From assembly GCF_002567005.1 (NCBI RefSeq), contig NZ_NUZU01000007.1, positions 61,414-125,413 of the forward strand: DNA of 64,000 nucleotides, given 5' to 3'. Source of the DNA: Bacillus sp. AFS073361 (lineage in GTDB: Bacteria > Bacillota > Bacilli > Bacillales > Cytobacillaceae). Numbering within the stretch: position 1 is the stretch's first letter; each line of letters opens with the position of its first letter. The translations under genes and the position numbers were made by a program. Under the pieces are notes generated by a model. It did no database searches and had not been told where the DNA came from. It was given only the letters and a program-made list of their open reading frames with translations. Of the stretch, positions 1 through 9,529 are shown piece after piece.

Positions 1-45
1 CTGGAACGGAAATCAACAGATAAGTTTAACACAGCCTACAAATAA
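1..45 (+). CDS. 3' end of an upstream gene (partial)
   Basis: Reading from base 1, 14 codons are open and end in TAA at 43-45, followed 15 bases later by the next start. This is probably the tail of a gene in the same operon as the enoyl-CoA hydratase. It is too short to identify. Confidence 0.35.
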   Translation: MERKSTDKFNTAYK

Positions 46-60
46 AAAGAGGTGTAGAAA

Positions 61-837
61 ATGTCTAATGTTTTGTATAAAATAGAAGATAGTATAGGGT
101 ATGTAACAATAAATCGTCCTGACGTATTAAATTGTTTTGATTATGAGACATTAAAGCAATTACAAGAAGTGGTAGATACTATTGAGCTAGATCCTGAAGT
201 GAGAGTAGTTATTTTCACTGGAGCAGGTGAGAAGGCTTTTAGTGCAGGTGCTGATTTAAAAGAGCGTAAAACTTTAACCGATGTACAAGTAAGAAGAAAC
301 GTAAAAGCAATTCGGGATGTATTCAACAGCATCGCATCTCTTCCACAGCCAACGATTGCGGCGGTAAATGGGTATGCGTTTGGCGGCGGGTTTGAATTAA
401 TGTTAGCCTGTGATTTTTCCATTGCAGTAGAGGAAGCGAAACTGGGACTCACAGAGACGAGCTGGGCGATCATTCCTGGCGCTGGCGGTACGCAGCGGTT
501 ACCGCGGTTAATTGGCGAGGCAAAAGCGAAAGAGCTGATTTTTACCGCGCGAAAAATCTCTGCTTCAGATGCTTATGGTTGGGGAATACTGACGAGAGTT
601 GTTAAGCGGGATGAACTAATGAAGTCCTGTGAAGAGTTTGCAGCAGAAATGCTGAAAAATGGTCCCATTGCTTTAAAGCAGGCGAAATATGCAATTAATC
701 AAGGGATGAATGCAGATTTGCAAACTGGATTGGCAATTGAGTCGAAAGCCTATGAAATAACAATTCCAACCGAAGATCGATTAGAGGCTTTACAAGCGTT
801 TAGTGAGCGGAGAACGGCTAATTTCACTGGAAAATAA
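61..837 (+). CDS. Enoyl-CoA hydratase/isomerase (crotonase family)
   Basis: A 258-residue, full-length crotonase that hydrates an enoyl-CoA in the cytoplasm. Oxyanion-hole segments are visible (FSAGADLKE near 60-68, GYAFGGGFEL near 104-113). Both glutamates of true hydratases are present, in FGGGFEL and GLTETSWAIIPGAGG. The stretch after GPIALKQAKYAINQGM resembles AUH/methylglutaconyl-CoA hydratases more than FadB. A GAGGTG ribosome site precedes the ATG. A PaaX-type repressor follows 98 bp downstream, so a role in phenylacetyl-CoA beta-oxidation (PaaF/PaaG-like) is likely but inferred; leucine or fatty-acid breakdown is the alternative. Confidence 0.85.
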   Translation: MSNVLYKIEDSIGYVTINRPDVLNCFDYETLKQLQEVVDTIELDPEVRVVIFTGAGEKAFSAGADLKERKTLTDVQVRRNVKAIRDVFNSIASLPQPTIAAVNGYAFGGGFELMLACDFSIAVEEAKLGLTETSWAIIPGAGGTQRLPRLIGEAKAKELIFTARKISASDAYGWGILTRVVKRDELMKSCEEFAAEMLKNGPIALKQAKYAINQGMNADLQTGLAIESKAYEITIPTEDRLEALQAFSERRTANFTGK

Positions 838-935
838 AAGTTGCGTTAATCAGCATTGGACAATAATAGATCTCTAGTCTCCACTTCTTTAAAATCAAAC
901 AGATCCAGGCGGTGCAAACAGAAAGAGGGAGATAA

Positions 936-1835
936 ATGAGTACTGCTAATACGCAGTCCATGATTTTTACGATTTATGGCGATTACTTACGTCATTATGG
1001 AAATAAGATTTGGATTGGAAGTTTAATACGCTTATTAAAAGAATTTGGACATAATGAACAGGCTGTTCGGGTTGCTGTTTCGCGTATGTTGAAACTAGGG
1101 TGGATTCAGTCAGAGAAAAAGGGGAATAAAAGTTATTATTTTCTAACTTCTCGAGGTGCTAACCGTATGGAAGAAGCCGCGGGAAGAATTTTCAAGCTGA
1201 ATCCTCATGAATGGGATGGAAAGTGGCGAATCCTTATGTATACCATTCCGGAAGAAAAAAGACAAATTCGGGATGAACTCAGAAAAGAATTACTTTGGAG
1301 TGGCTTTGGAAGTTTTGCCAATGGCTGCTGGATATCTCCCAACGCCTTAGATAAGGAAGTTGAGCTCTTAATCGACAAATATGATATTAGGCCATACGTT
1401 GATTTCTTTTTATCAGAATATAAGGGGCCGAAGGAAAGCCAATCGCTAGTAGAGAGAAGCTGGCCTTTATCTGAGATTGAAGAAAAGTATGAACAATTTA
1501 TCTCGGATTACAGCAGGAAATACATTGTGCATCAAAGTATCATGCAAAGAGGCGAGATGACCGATGCGGAATGTTTTGTTGAGAGAACGAATCTTGTTCA
1601 CGAGTATCGGAAGTTTTTATTCACTGATCCCGGTTTGCCGAAGGAACTTTTACCTGCGCGCTGGAGCGGTAACCATGCGGCGTTGTTGTTTAGTCAATAT
1701 TATAAATTATTAGCTGAGCCGGCTAACCGCTTCTTTGAAGAGGTTTTCCAGGAAGATAATGATTTAAGGCGTAAAGATCAATCATACGATGCTTCTGACC
1801 ATCATTTAATAAGCGATCAAATAAAAAACTCCTAG
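936..1835 (+). CDS. paaX: PaaX-family transcriptional repressor
   Basis: A 299-residue cytoplasmic regulator with the PaaX layout: N-terminal winged helix (about 10-85, with FGHNEQAVRVAVSRMLKLGWI as the recognition region), a central domain containing the family-typical WDGKWRILMYTIPE, and a C-terminal PaaX_C helical region (WSGNHAALLFSQYYKLL). In proteobacteria PaaX represses the phenylacetate genes and is released by phenylacetyl-CoA. The start ATG follows AGAGGGAGAT. A strong terminator overlaps the stop codon region. The target genes are probably to the left of the window. The family is well recognised; the ligand here is inferred. Confidence 0.85.
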   Translation: MSTANTQSMIFTIYGDYLRHYGNKIWIGSLIRLLKEFGHNEQAVRVAVSRMLKLGWIQSEKKGNKSYYFLTSRGANRMEEAAGRIFKLNPHEWDGKWRILMYTIPEEKRQIRDELRKELLWSGFGSFANGCWISPNALDKEVELLIDKYDIRPYVDFFLSEYKGPKESQSLVERSWPLSEIEEKYEQFISDYSRKYIVHQSIMQRGEMTDAECFVERTNLVHEYRKFLFTDPGLPKELLPARWSGNHAALLFSQYYKLLAEPANRFFEEVFQEDNDLRRKDQSYDASDHHLISDQIKNS

Positions 1836-1864
1836 AGGGAAGCGTGCCTCTAGGAATTTTTTTG
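1831..1864 (+). terminator. Rho-independent terminator after paaX
   Basis: CCTAGAGG (1831-1838) pairs perfectly with CCTCTAGG (1847-1854) and is followed by AATTTTTTT. The stem begins inside the last codons of paaX. Confidence 0.85.
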
Positions 1865-1970
1865 GTGCATTCTTTTTTGAAAAAAATGCATATTATGGCC
1901 CTTTATGTATGAATATGATTGTGTTTAAGTTGATTCTATTATAACATTATTTATAAGGGGAGTGGTAAAA

Positions 1971-2930
1971 GTGAAATATATAACGGAACAATTGCATATT
2001 AAATACCCTATCATTCAAGGGGGCATGGGAAACATCAGCAATGCGCCTCTCACGGCGGCTGTTTCAGAAGCGGGAGGCCTAGGAACAATTGGAAGCGGTA
2101 CCATGTCGCCGGACGAAGTAGAACACATTATTCTAGAAACGAAGAAGAGAACAAATAAGCCATTCGCTTTAAATATTGCGATTACTGTTACACCTTATAT
2201 AAAGGAACTAGTAGAGTTGGTAATAAAACATCAGATTCCCGTTGTATCATTATCTGCTGGGAATCCTGCTCCTGTTATTCCGGTTCTTCATGATCATGGA
2301 GTAAAAGTCATTGCTGTTGTCGCTTCCGTAAAGCATGCGCAAAAAGCAGAAGCGGCGGGAGCGGATATCTTAGTAGCGGAAGGATTTGAAGCAGCTGGAA
2401 TTAACTCCAATCTTGAACTGACAACCTTCACACTTATTCCGCAAATTGCTCAATCTGTAGGTATTCCCGTACTTGCTGCTGGAGGAATAGGAGATGGAAA
2501 AGGCCTAGCGGCGGCGTTGATGCTAGGTGCCAGCGGTGTCCAAATCGGTACTCGGCTGATTGCTACCAAAGAGGCTCCTTTTCATCACACCTATAAACAA
2601 AACTTGGTTCACGCAAGTGACACCGACACGGTCATTGTAGGGCGTTCTGTGGGGCGTGTAAGAAGAATGTTAAAAACCCCCTATGCACACAAATTGCGTA
2701 ATATAGAAGAGCAAGGGATGACTTTAGAACAATATAATGAGATGACGTCCGAAAAACAGCATGTAACGGGAGCGATAGCAGGAGACTTAGAAAATGGTTT
2801 TATTAATAGCGGACAGGTAGCAGGATTGATTTCTGGCATCCCTAGCGTGAAAGAGCTGTTGGACAGCATGATGGAAGAAGCCAGCAGGCAAATTAATAGA
2901 GTAGCTATGGACTTTATTACGTTAAAATAA
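1971..2930 (+). CDS. Nitronate monooxygenase / FabK-like flavoprotein
   Basis: A TIM-barrel FMN enzyme of the 2-nitropropane dioxygenase/FabK superfamily, about 319 residues. N-terminal PIIQGGMG and SEAGGLGTIGSG, central SLSAGNP, AAGGIGDGKGLAAALMLGASGVQIGTR (phosphate-binding part of FMN) and the family-typical C-terminal GQVAGLI are visible. The catalytic-region VAEGFEAAGIN replaces the EGxEAGGH of classical class I enzymes, so the substrate is uncertain. A GTG at 1962 overlaps the AAGGGGAG ribosome site, so the GTG at 1971 is the better start. It may detoxify nitronates or reduce an enoyl thioester; the nearby Phe/phenylacetate genes do not settle this. Confidence 0.75.
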   Translation: MKYITEQLHIKYPIIQGGMGNISNAPLTAAVSEAGGLGTIGSGTMSPDEVEHIILETKKRTNKPFALNIAITVTPYIKELVELVIKHQIPVVSLSAGNPAPVIPVLHDHGVKVIAVVASVKHAQKAEAAGADILVAEGFEAAGINSNLELTTFTLIPQIAQSVGIPVLAAGGIGDGKGLAAALMLGASGVQIGTRLIATKEAPFHHTYKQNLVHASDTDTVIVGRSVGRVRRMLKTPYAHKLRNIEEQGMTLEQYNEMTSEKQHVTGAIAGDLENGFINSGQVAGLISGIPSVKELLDSMMEEASRQINRVAMDFITLK

Positions 2931-2948
2931 ACAAAAATACCTTTAAAG

Positions 2949-2977
2949 CGCCCAAAGGAAGTTCCTTTGGGCTTATT
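2949..2977 (+). terminator. Hairpin terminator after the flavoprotein gene
   Basis: GCCCAAAGG and CCTTTGGGC form a 9-bp stem around AAGTT, followed by a weak TTATT tract. Confidence 0.6.
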
Positions 2978-3364
2978 GGCGTGCAAATCTGGCCACAATA
3001 GCTCAATTCCTCCTGTCTGATATGGAGGTAACGGGCAGCAAGACTTCGCAGATGGAAGGTTATTTAATATAGAACTAGAGAAAAACTAATTCTGTTCAGA
3101 AATGTCTGAATTTTATTTACAAATGTTCAATCCTATGGTATTTTAATCAAGTAAAGTATAACAGATATTAAACCGTCGTTTATAATTTGTTTGTTGTTAA
3201 ATAAACGTTGCGTTTTTTAATCTTCAGGAGTGTGATAGATAGAAAAATTGCTATTTACTATTTAATTTAAGGGTTTTGGTAGAAGATTTTGATTTGGGGA
3301 ATTTAAATACATAACGAATGATTGTGGTTGATTAATTACATTTGTTATAAAAGGGGGAACATGT
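2978..3364. other. AT-rich intergenic region upstream of the symporter genes
   Basis: No open frame with a ribosome site was found. A TATAAT at 3181-3186 lacks a good -35 partner. No riboswitch or operator was recognised. An AAAGGGGGAAC ribosome site lies at the right edge. Confidence 0.5.
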
Positions 3365-3715
3365 ATGGGAGTGCAATTACAAGAACAGAAACTACACACG
3401 CAGGTAGGACAAAAGGCTTCTTACACATCATTGATCCAAACGAGTGATTTTCAAACGCTGGTAAAGAAAAAGAAATCATTTATTTTGCCAATGGCCGTCT
3501 TTTTCTGTTTATTCTATTTTGCCTTACCTATTTTAGCCGCTTATACGAAAATATTAAATTATCAGGCAATTGGTCATATCACATGGGCATGGGTTTATGC
3601 ATTACTGCAATTTGTACTCGTATGGGTATGTGGTTTTGTCTACATTAAAAAATCTGAAAAATTTGATAATTCAGCGGCGGCTATCATAGCGAAACACAAG
3701 GAGGAATTGTATTAA
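3365..3715 (+). CDS. DUF485 small membrane protein
   Basis: A 116-residue protein with two predicted membrane helices (about 39-60 and 76-97) and a basic, charged tail, as in DUF485 proteins encoded directly before ActP-type symporters. Its TAA overlaps the next ATG (TAATG), indicating translational coupling. It is probably an accessory subunit of the symporter; the molecular role of the family is not known. Confidence 0.8.
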   Translation: MGVQLQEQKLHTQVGQKASYTSLIQTSDFQTLVKKKKSFILPMAVFFCLFYFALPILAAYTKILNYQAIGHITWAWVYALLQFVLVWVCGFVYIKKSEKFDNSAAAIIAKHKEELY

Positions 3716-5265
3716 TGAGTCTATTGGCATTATCCTTATTCCTGGGAATCATCGCTTTAACATTGGTCATCACCTATCTTTCATCTAAAAGAACAAAAAA
3801 TGCCAGCGATTTTTACACAGCCGGAGGTGGATTGACGGCATGGCAAAACGGTCTAGCGGTAGCCGGGGATTTTATGTCTGCCGCTTCGTTCTTGGGGATT
3901 ACAGGAGCTATCGCTTTAGTGGGGTTTGATGGATTTTACATGAGTATTGGAAATCTAGTTGCCTTTTTATTTTTGCTCTATCTGGTTGCTGAGCCACTTC
4001 GAAATCTAGGAAAGTACACAATGGCCGACATGATTACGGCACGCTTCAATTCCAAAAAAGTTCGAGGGGTAGCTGCAGTTAACACACTGGTTATCTCGAT
4101 CTTTTATATGATTGCTCAGCTTGTTGGGGCAGGCGGACTTATTAAGTTATTGCTTGGAATCGATTATGCGACATCCGTATTGCTTGTCGGTATCCTGATG
4201 ACGATTTACGTTATTTTCGGCGGAATGACCGCTACCAGCTGGGTGCAAATTACAAAAGCTATTTTATTGCTCATCGGATCATTTGTTATCACGTTTATTG
4301 TGTTTGCTAAATTTGACTTCAGTGTTATGAATATGTTTCAGCATGTAAAGTCCTCAACGCCATTGGGAGAAGCGTTCTTGAATCCAGGAAACAAATACAA
4401 AGATGGGTTGGATATGATTTCCTTTAATATGGCACTAGTCTTAGGGGCAGCAGGTTTACCGCATCTTCTTGTCCGTTTCTTTACCGTAAAAGATGCAGCG
4501 ACGGCACGTAAATCAGTCGTTTATTCCACATGGTTCATTGGCGCGTTTTTTATTATGACCATCTTTTTAGGCTTTGGTGCAGCTGCATTTGTAGGCTTTG
4601 AAAATATTGTTGCTGCGAATCCTGCTGGAAACATGGCAGCACCTTTGTTGGCGCAAACGATGGGCGGAGATTTTTTATTTGCTTTTGTTTCTGCCGTTGC
4701 TTTTGCTACCATTCTTGCGGTCGTTTCCGGACTTGTGCTCACATCCGCATCTGCGTTTGCTCATGATATTTATGGAGAAATCATTAAAGGCGGAAAAGTA
4801 ACAGAGAAGCAGCAAGTATTTGTAGCACGTATGGCTTCTATCGGAGTGGCTATTGTTTCTATTTTACTTGCATTGTCTGCCCAAAAATTAAATGTCGCTT
4901 TCTTGTCTGTATTGGCCCTTGGTATTGCTGCTAGTGCAAATCTTCCTGTAATTTTATGTACAATTTACTGGAAGCGCTTCAATTCAACAGGGGCTATTAC
5001 AGGAATGCTAATTGGATTAATCAGCTCCGTTGTCCTTGTGTTATTGAGCCCGAATGTATGGAGTCCAACGCCGGGAGCTGCCATTTTTACCGGGGATCCT
5101 ATTTTCCCGATGCTAAATCCAACTATTTACACGGTGCCGCTAGGTTTCCTTGGAGCATATTTTGGAACAGTTCTGTCTAGGGAAAAATCGAATGCAGAAA
5201 GCTTTGCAGAGGTTATATATAAATCAAACACGGGGTATGGGATTAGTGCTGCGAAAGACCATTGA
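3715..5265 (+). CDS. Sodium:solute symporter (ActP/YwcA type)
   Basis: A 516-residue integral membrane protein of the SSS family with about 13 helices. The motif region NASDFYTAGGGLTAWQNGLAVAG near 26-50 is typical of monocarboxylate (acetate/phenylacetate-like) members, as is GLPHLLVRFFTVKDA near 243-257. It is coupled to DUF485. In Pseudomonas, PaaL-type phenylacetate permeases belong to this group, so phenylacetate or another aromatic acid is a plausible substrate here given PaaX nearby. Acetate or another short monocarboxylate is the conservative alternative. Confidence 0.85.
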   Translation: MSLLALSLFLGIIALTLVITYLSSKRTKNASDFYTAGGGLTAWQNGLAVAGDFMSAASFLGITGAIALVGFDGFYMSIGNLVAFLFLLYLVAEPLRNLGKYTMADMITARFNSKKVRGVAAVNTLVISIFYMIAQLVGAGGLIKLLLGIDYATSVLLVGILMTIYVIFGGMTATSWVQITKAILLLIGSFVITFIVFAKFDFSVMNMFQHVKSSTPLGEAFLNPGNKYKDGLDMISFNMALVLGAAGLPHLLVRFFTVKDAATARKSVVYSTWFIGAFFIMTIFLGFGAAAFVGFENIVAANPAGNMAAPLLAQTMGGDFLFAFVSAVAFATILAVVSGLVLTSASAFAHDIYGEIIKGGKVTEKQQVFVARMASIGVAIVSILLALSAQKLNVAFLSVLALGIAASANLPVILCTIYWKRFNSTGAITGMLIGLISSVVLVLLSPNVWSPTPGAAIFTGDPIFPMLNPTIYTVPLGFLGAYFGTVLSREKSNAESFAEVIYKSNTGYGISAAKDH

Positions 5266-5304
5266 TATATAGGTACTAGACTTTAAGTTTAAAATAAAGT
5301 AAAG

Positions 5305-5341
5305 GAAGGTGTTACCTTAATCGGTAGCACCTTCATTTTTG
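5305..5341 (+). terminator. Terminator after the symporter
   Basis: GAAGGTGTTACC pairs with GGTAGCACCTTC (one G-T pair), followed by ATTTTT. Confidence 0.85.
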
Positions 5342-5429
5342 GTTGTTGGTTAAAGAACGATTCCAAGATGAAATGAAACTGGACATTTAGTGGAGTAGTT
5401 TTTCCTTTTTTCTATCCATTGCACCTGGT

Positions 5430-5888
5430 TTACTTTTTTTCTTCATTAACATCATGTGGAGTGATGCAGCGAAATGAGACGGGTGATGATAAAACGATTG
5501 ATGTATTTACATTTCCGTAAGGAGCCAGCCGGTCAATAAGCCTGCTTAGATGATCCATCCCTGTAACGGCAGCCTTAAGTAAATAGCTAACTGAGCCAGT
5601 TAATCGATGACATTCAATGATGTCAGGGTCATCGATAATCCGCTTCTCAAATTCTGTATAAGATAATAACTTGAGTTCACTTACCTGAATATAAACGATT
5701 ACATCACGTCCAATGGCTTCGAGAGATACCCGGGCACTGAATCCTTCAATAATTTCCCTATCTTGTAGCCTTTTTAAACGCTCAGTAATGCTTGGACGAC
5801 TAAGGGATAATTTCTTCGATAATTCACTTAAAGTAATCCGTCCGTCCATTTGAAGAAGTTCAAGCAGACGAATATCTAATTGGTCCAT
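5430..5888 (-). CDS. Lrp/AsnC-family regulator
   Basis: A 152-residue protein with an N-terminal helix-turn-helix (MDQLDIRLLELLQMDGR..LSELSKKLSLSRPSITERLKRL, 1-45) and a C-terminal RAM/AsnC ligand domain (about 65-140; GSVSYLLKAAVTGMDHLSRLIDRL). It is divergent from the phenylalanine dehydrogenase operon, so local control by an aromatic or branched-chain amino acid is expected. A perfect inverted repeat sits 67 bp upstream of its start. Family assignment is firm; effector and targets are inferred. Confidence 0.88.
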   Translation of the reverse strand: MDQLDIRLLELLQMDGRITLSELSKKLSLSRPSITERLKRLQDREIIEGFSARVSLEAIGRDVIVYIQVSELKLLSYTEFEKRIIDDPDIIECHRLTGSVSYLLKAAVTGMDHLSRLIDRLAPYGNVNTSIVLSSPVSFRCITPHDVNEEKK

Positions 5889-5954
5889 AGAAGTATTCCC
5901 CTTTTAAAAATGAAGTTAAATATTGAAAAACTTATGCAAAATATAATGATTATC

Positions 5955-5976
5955 ACCAAAACTTGTACATTTTGGT
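5955..5976. promoter_or_regulatory. Candidate Lrp operator
   Basis: ACCAAAA-N8-TTTTGGT is a perfect 7-bp inverted repeat between the Lrp gene and the Phe dehydrogenase operon. AT-rich dyads of this kind suit Lrp/AsnC proteins. The rest of the 374-bp intergenic space is AT-rich, with a TATAAT at 6232-6237 lacking a clear -35. Confidence 0.45.
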
Positions 5977-6084
5977 ATGTTTTTCAATTATATTATAGCT
6001 TATTATTAAATGGAAGCGTAATCTTTCTAATTTTTAAACAAATAAAAAGATAAACGATCTACTGCCAAGCAACTATTTAATTAA

Positions 6085-6099
6085 ATGTAATCGCTACCA
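6085..6099 (+). promoter_or_regulatory. Candidate cre (CcpA) site before the Phe dehydrogenase operon
   Basis: ATGTAATCGCTACCA matches every fixed position of the cre consensus WTGNAANCGNWNNCW. It lies 164 bp before the first gene, which suits catabolite repression of amino-acid catabolism. Confidence 0.45.
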
Positions 6100-6262
6100 A
6101 AGCGAAAAGCAGGCAGCCAGAGATGGTCATTCGAGAAGAAAGAGTCAAGCAGGTCGTCGAAAATGAAAGTTCTTCATCATTAACAAAGGAAAAGACGTTG
6201 TTTTTTCTCTTTTTTTAAAATGATTTTCTACTATAATCACAGTGCTAATGGAGGTAATTTAA

Positions 6263-7402
6263 ATGAACGTGTTAGAACATTCTGTACAAAAAACTGAATC
6301 AGTTATTGAAAAAATGCATGAGCACGAGCAAATTGTTTTTTGCAATGACCCGACAACAGGATTGAAAGCGATTATCGCCATCCATAATACAACACTCGGA
6401 CCTGCATTGGGGGGCTGCCGTATGCGCCCGTATCGTACAATGGATGAGGCCTTGGAAGATGTACTGCGTTTATCTAAAGGGATGACATATAAATGCGCTG
6501 CTGCCGATGTCGATTTCGGTGGAGGTAAAGCGGTAATCTTCGGTGATCCTGCAACGGATAAAACACCGGCTATGTTTAGAGCTTTCGGCCAGTTTGTTGA
6601 TTCTTTAAACGGACGTTTTTACACAGGAACAGATATGGGTACTTCAATGGATGACTTTATCCATGCCTCAAAAGAGACAAATTGCATCGTAGGAATTCCT
6701 GAAGCATACGGAGGCGGCGGTGATTCATCCATTCCGACTGCGCTTGGAGTCATTTACGGTATCAAAGCAACGAATAAAGTCGTTTTTGGTTCAGATGATC
6801 TTTCTGGAAAGACCTACACTATCCAAGGTCTTGGAAAAGTAGGGTTCAAAGTTGCCGAACAATTGCTTGAATCCGGCGCTGATTTATACGTAAGTGATAT
6901 TAATGAAGAAGCCATAAAAGCCATTCAAGACCGTGCAAAACAATTAGGAAGCATTGCTCGTGTAGTAAGTGGAAATGATGTGTATTCTGCAGAAGCAGAT
7001 GTATTTGTTCCTTGTGCTTTTGGTGGAATTATTAACGATGAAACGATCGAACTGTTAAAAGTAAAAGCAGTAGCTGGTTCGGCAAACAATCAGCTTCTTA
7101 CTGAGAAACACGGAGAAGTACTGAAACAAAAAGGAATTTTATATGCTCCAGATTACATTGTAAATGCTGGAGGTCTAATTCAAGTAGCAGATGAACAATA
7201 TGGCTACAATAAAGAGCGTGTATTATCGAAAACAAGATCCATTTACACATCGTTATTGGAAGTGTACAGACAGGCAGAGTTGGATGATATCACGACCATC
7301 CAAGCTGCAAACCGACTATGTGAAAAACGAATAGAAGACAGAAAAAAGCATAATAGCTTTTTTACTCATACCAAACGTCCTAAATGGGATATTCGTAAAT
7401 AA
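6263..7402 (+). CDS. pdh: Phenylalanine dehydrogenase (NAD-dependent)
   Basis: Catalyses Phe + NAD = phenylpyruvate + NH3 + NADH in the cytoplasm. At 379 residues it matches Bacillus PheDH (about 380) rather than leucine dehydrogenase (364). Visible are the substrate-domain lysines in GMTYK (Lys77) and GGGK (Lys89), Asp124 in TGTDMG, the PheDH-like [10 protein letters not shown] and [17 protein letters not shown] in place of the LeuDH sequences, the dinucleotide fold QGLGKVG (188-194) and a C-terminal NSFFTH..RPKWDI very like Bacillus PheDH. It is first in an operon with E1alpha, E1beta and E2, 25 bp before E1alpha. A ribosome site GGAGG precedes the ATG. Broader branched-chain activity cannot be excluded. 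Confidence 0.88.
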   Translation: MNVLEHSVQKTESVIEKMHEHEQIVFCNDPTTGLKAIIAIHNTTLGPALGGCRMRPYRTMDEALEDVLRLSKGMTYKCAAADVDFGGGKAVIFGDPATDKTPAMFRAFGQFVDSLNGRFYTGTDMGTSMDDFIHASKETNCIVGIPEAYGGGGDSSIPTALGVIYGIKATNKVVFGSDDLSGKTYTIQGLGKVGFKVAEQLLESGADLYVSDINEEAIKAIQDRAKQLGSIARVVSGNDVYSAEADVFVPCAFGGIINDETIELLKVKAVAGSANNQLLTEKHGEVLKQKGILYAPDYIVNAGGLIQVADEQYGYNKERVLSKTRSIYTSLLEVYRQAELDDITTIQAANRLCEKRIEDRKKHNSFFTHTKRPKWDIRK

Positions 7403-7427
7403 TAATTTCTGTTTATGAGGTGATGAC

Positions 7428-8495
7428 ATGTTAACGGAATTTCCAATATTTCAAATTGTTGATGAATACGGCCAAGTAATAAATGAGGATTACAAAGATA
7501 AAATAACTGAAGATCTTGTTAAAAAATTCTACTATAATATGGTTCGCATTCGTACCTTTGATCGAAAAGCCATAAGTTTGCAACGTCAAGGTAGACTTGG
7601 AACGTATGCTCCGTTTGAGGGTCAGGAAGCTTCTCAAGTTGGAAGTGCACTTGCGCTTGAAAAAGATGACTGGGTATTCCCTACTTATCGTGACCATGGT
7701 GCCACGTTAACGTTTGGAGCCGGCATGGCCCGTACATATTTATATTGGAATGGACGTGTGGAGGGATGCGTGCCTGAAGAAGGGAAAAAGATTTTCCCAC
7801 CTGCCGTTCCTATTGCAACACAAATCCCGCATGCAGCAGGGGCTGCTATGGCGGAAAAAAGAAAAGGAACGAAAAATGCAGCGATTGCCTATTTTGGAGA
7901 CGGTGCCACTTCAGAAGGTGATTTCCATGAAGGATTGAATTTTGCCAGTGTGTTTAAAGCTCCAGTTATCTTCTTTAATCAAAATAACGGCTTTGCGATT
8001 TCAGTGCCGATTAAAAAACAAATGAATTCAAAAACGATTGCCCAAAAAGCACTCGCTTATGATATGCCGGGTGTCCGTGTCGATGGAAACGATATTTTTG
8101 CTGTGTATTTCCAAACGATGGAAGGACTTGACCGTGCCCGTCAAGGTGAAGGCCCAACTTTAATTGAAGCTATGACATGGAGATATGGTGCTCATACAAC
8201 GGCAGATGACCCAACGAAATATCGTGATCAGTCCGAGAGTGACATAATTCGAGAAAATCGAGATCCTCTTCTTCGTGTAGAACGCTATATGAAAGCAAAT
8301 AGCTTCTGGGATGTAGATTGGGTAATGAAGATCAAAGAAGAAATCGCAACCGAAGTAGAACTGGCGGTAAAAGATATGGAAAGCTATCCAAAACCAAATA
8401 TCAATGACTTATTCGATAATGTATTTGAAAAGCCGACTTGGACAATTGCAAAACAAAAAGAAGAATATTTTCAATTGATCGGGAGGGAAGCTTGA
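7428..8495 (+). CDS. 2-oxoacid dehydrogenase E1 alpha subunit
   Basis: A 355-residue thiamine-diphosphate enzyme subunit of the PdhA/AcoA/BkdAA family. The ThDP/Mg motif runs from GDG (157-159) to NN (186-187). RQGRLGTYAPFEGQEA and the regulatory loop region YGAHTTADDPTKYR are conserved. With E1beta it decarboxylates a 2-oxoacid and acylates E2 lipoate. Because the operon begins with PheDH, phenylpyruvate is the likely substrate, giving phenylacetyl-CoA. The sequence is also compatible with pyruvate or branched-chain 2-oxoacids. Its TGA overlaps the ATG of E1beta by one base. Confidence 0.88.
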   Translation: MLTEFPIFQIVDEYGQVINEDYKDKITEDLVKKFYYNMVRIRTFDRKAISLQRQGRLGTYAPFEGQEASQVGSALALEKDDWVFPTYRDHGATLTFGAGMARTYLYWNGRVEGCVPEEGKKIFPPAVPIATQIPHAAGAAMAEKRKGTKNAAIAYFGDGATSEGDFHEGLNFASVFKAPVIFFNQNNGFAISVPIKKQMNSKTIAQKALAYDMPGVRVDGNDIFAVYFQTMEGLDRARQGEGPTLIEAMTWRYGAHTTADDPTKYRDQSESDIIRENRDPLLRVERYMKANSFWDVDWVMKIKEEIATEVELAVKDMESYPKPNINDLFDNVFEKPTWTIAKQKEEYFQLIGREA

Positions 8496-9517
8496 TGATT
8501 TTAAATGTAGACAGACCGGCAGATATCCAAACTGTAAAAACTAACGAACTTACACTCGTTCAAGCCGTAACAGATGGGTTGCGCACGATGTTAAAAGAGG
8601 ATGAGCAAGTCATTTTGCTTGGTGAAGATATCGGTAAAAACGGTGGTGTATTCCGTGCTACCGAGGGGTTGCAAAAAGAATTTGGGGAAGAACGCGTTAT
8701 TGATACGCCGCTGAGCGAAGCAGGGATTATCGGAACCTCTATCGGAATGGCTGTCAATGGATTCAAACCCGTAGCGGAGATGCAGTTTTTTGGCTTTATT
8801 TATCCGGCGTATGAGCAGATCATGACACATGTATCACGAATTCGTATGCGTACGATGGGAAGCTATACCGTTCCAATGGTCATCCGAGCTCCATACGGTG
8901 CCGGCATCCGTGCCCCGGAGGTTCATTCAGACAGTGTGGAAGCGTTGTTTACACATATGCCCGGAATAAAAGTGGTTTGCCCTTCATCTGCATACGATGC
9001 AAAGGGTCTGATCATTGCAGCTATCGAAGATCCGGATCCCGTTTTATTTTTAGAGTCCATGAGAATCTACCGTTCTAACCGTGAAGAGGTTCCAGAAGGA
9101 AAGTATATAGTTGAAATTGGAAAAGGGAAAAGGCTCAAAGAAGGAAATGACGTTTCTGTTTTTGCATGGGGTGCGATGGTACCAGTAGCCATGAAAGCAG
9201 CGGAACAGGCCGAAAAATATGGCATTACCTGTGATGTCATTGATTTAAGGACCCTTTATCCACTTGATAAGGATATTATTGCAGAATCTGTTCAAAAAAC
9301 CGGCCGTGCGGTGATTGTTCATGAAGCCCATGCTACAGGCGGAGTGGGTAATGATATTGTTTCCATTATAAATGATACATCATTTTTGCATATGAAATCT
9401 CCGATTGAGCGCGTGACAGGTTTTGATGTACCAGTACCATTATTTGCGCTCGAAGAACATTATTTACCTACACCAAAGCGGGTATTTAACGCAATCGAAA
9501 AAGTTATGCATTTTTAG
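8495..9517 (+). CDS. 2-oxoacid dehydrogenase E1 beta subunit
   Basis: A 340-residue transketolase-type subunit with LLGEDIGKNGGVFRATEGLQKEFG, DTPLSEAGIIGTSIGMA, the IRAPYGAGIRAPEVHSDS loop and the C-terminal swivel domain (TGGVGNDIVSII). The frame is open 57 bp further upstream, but the GGGAGG ribosome site and the TGATG overlap with E1alpha select the ATG at 8495. It assembles as an alpha2beta2 tetramer with the preceding product. Confidence 0.9.
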   Translation: MILNVDRPADIQTVKTNELTLVQAVTDGLRTMLKEDEQVILLGEDIGKNGGVFRATEGLQKEFGEERVIDTPLSEAGIIGTSIGMAVNGFKPVAEMQFFGFIYPAYEQIMTHVSRIRMRTMGSYTVPMVIRAPYGAGIRAPEVHSDSVEALFTHMPGIKVVCPSSAYDAKGLIIAAIEDPDPVLFLESMRIYRSNREEVPEGKYIVEIGKGKRLKEGNDVSVFAWGAMVPVAMKAAEQAEKYGITCDVIDLRTLYPLDKDIIAESVQKTGRAVIVHEAHATGGVGNDIVSIINDTSFLHMKSPIERVTGFDVPVPLFALEEHYLPTPKRVFNAIEKVMHF

Positions 9518-9529
9518 GAGGGGAAAACA

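Noticed and set aside
6263..7402. Leucine dehydrogenase assignment
   Set aside because: Length and several segments ([32 protein letters not shown] end) fit Bacillus phenylalanine dehydrogenase better.
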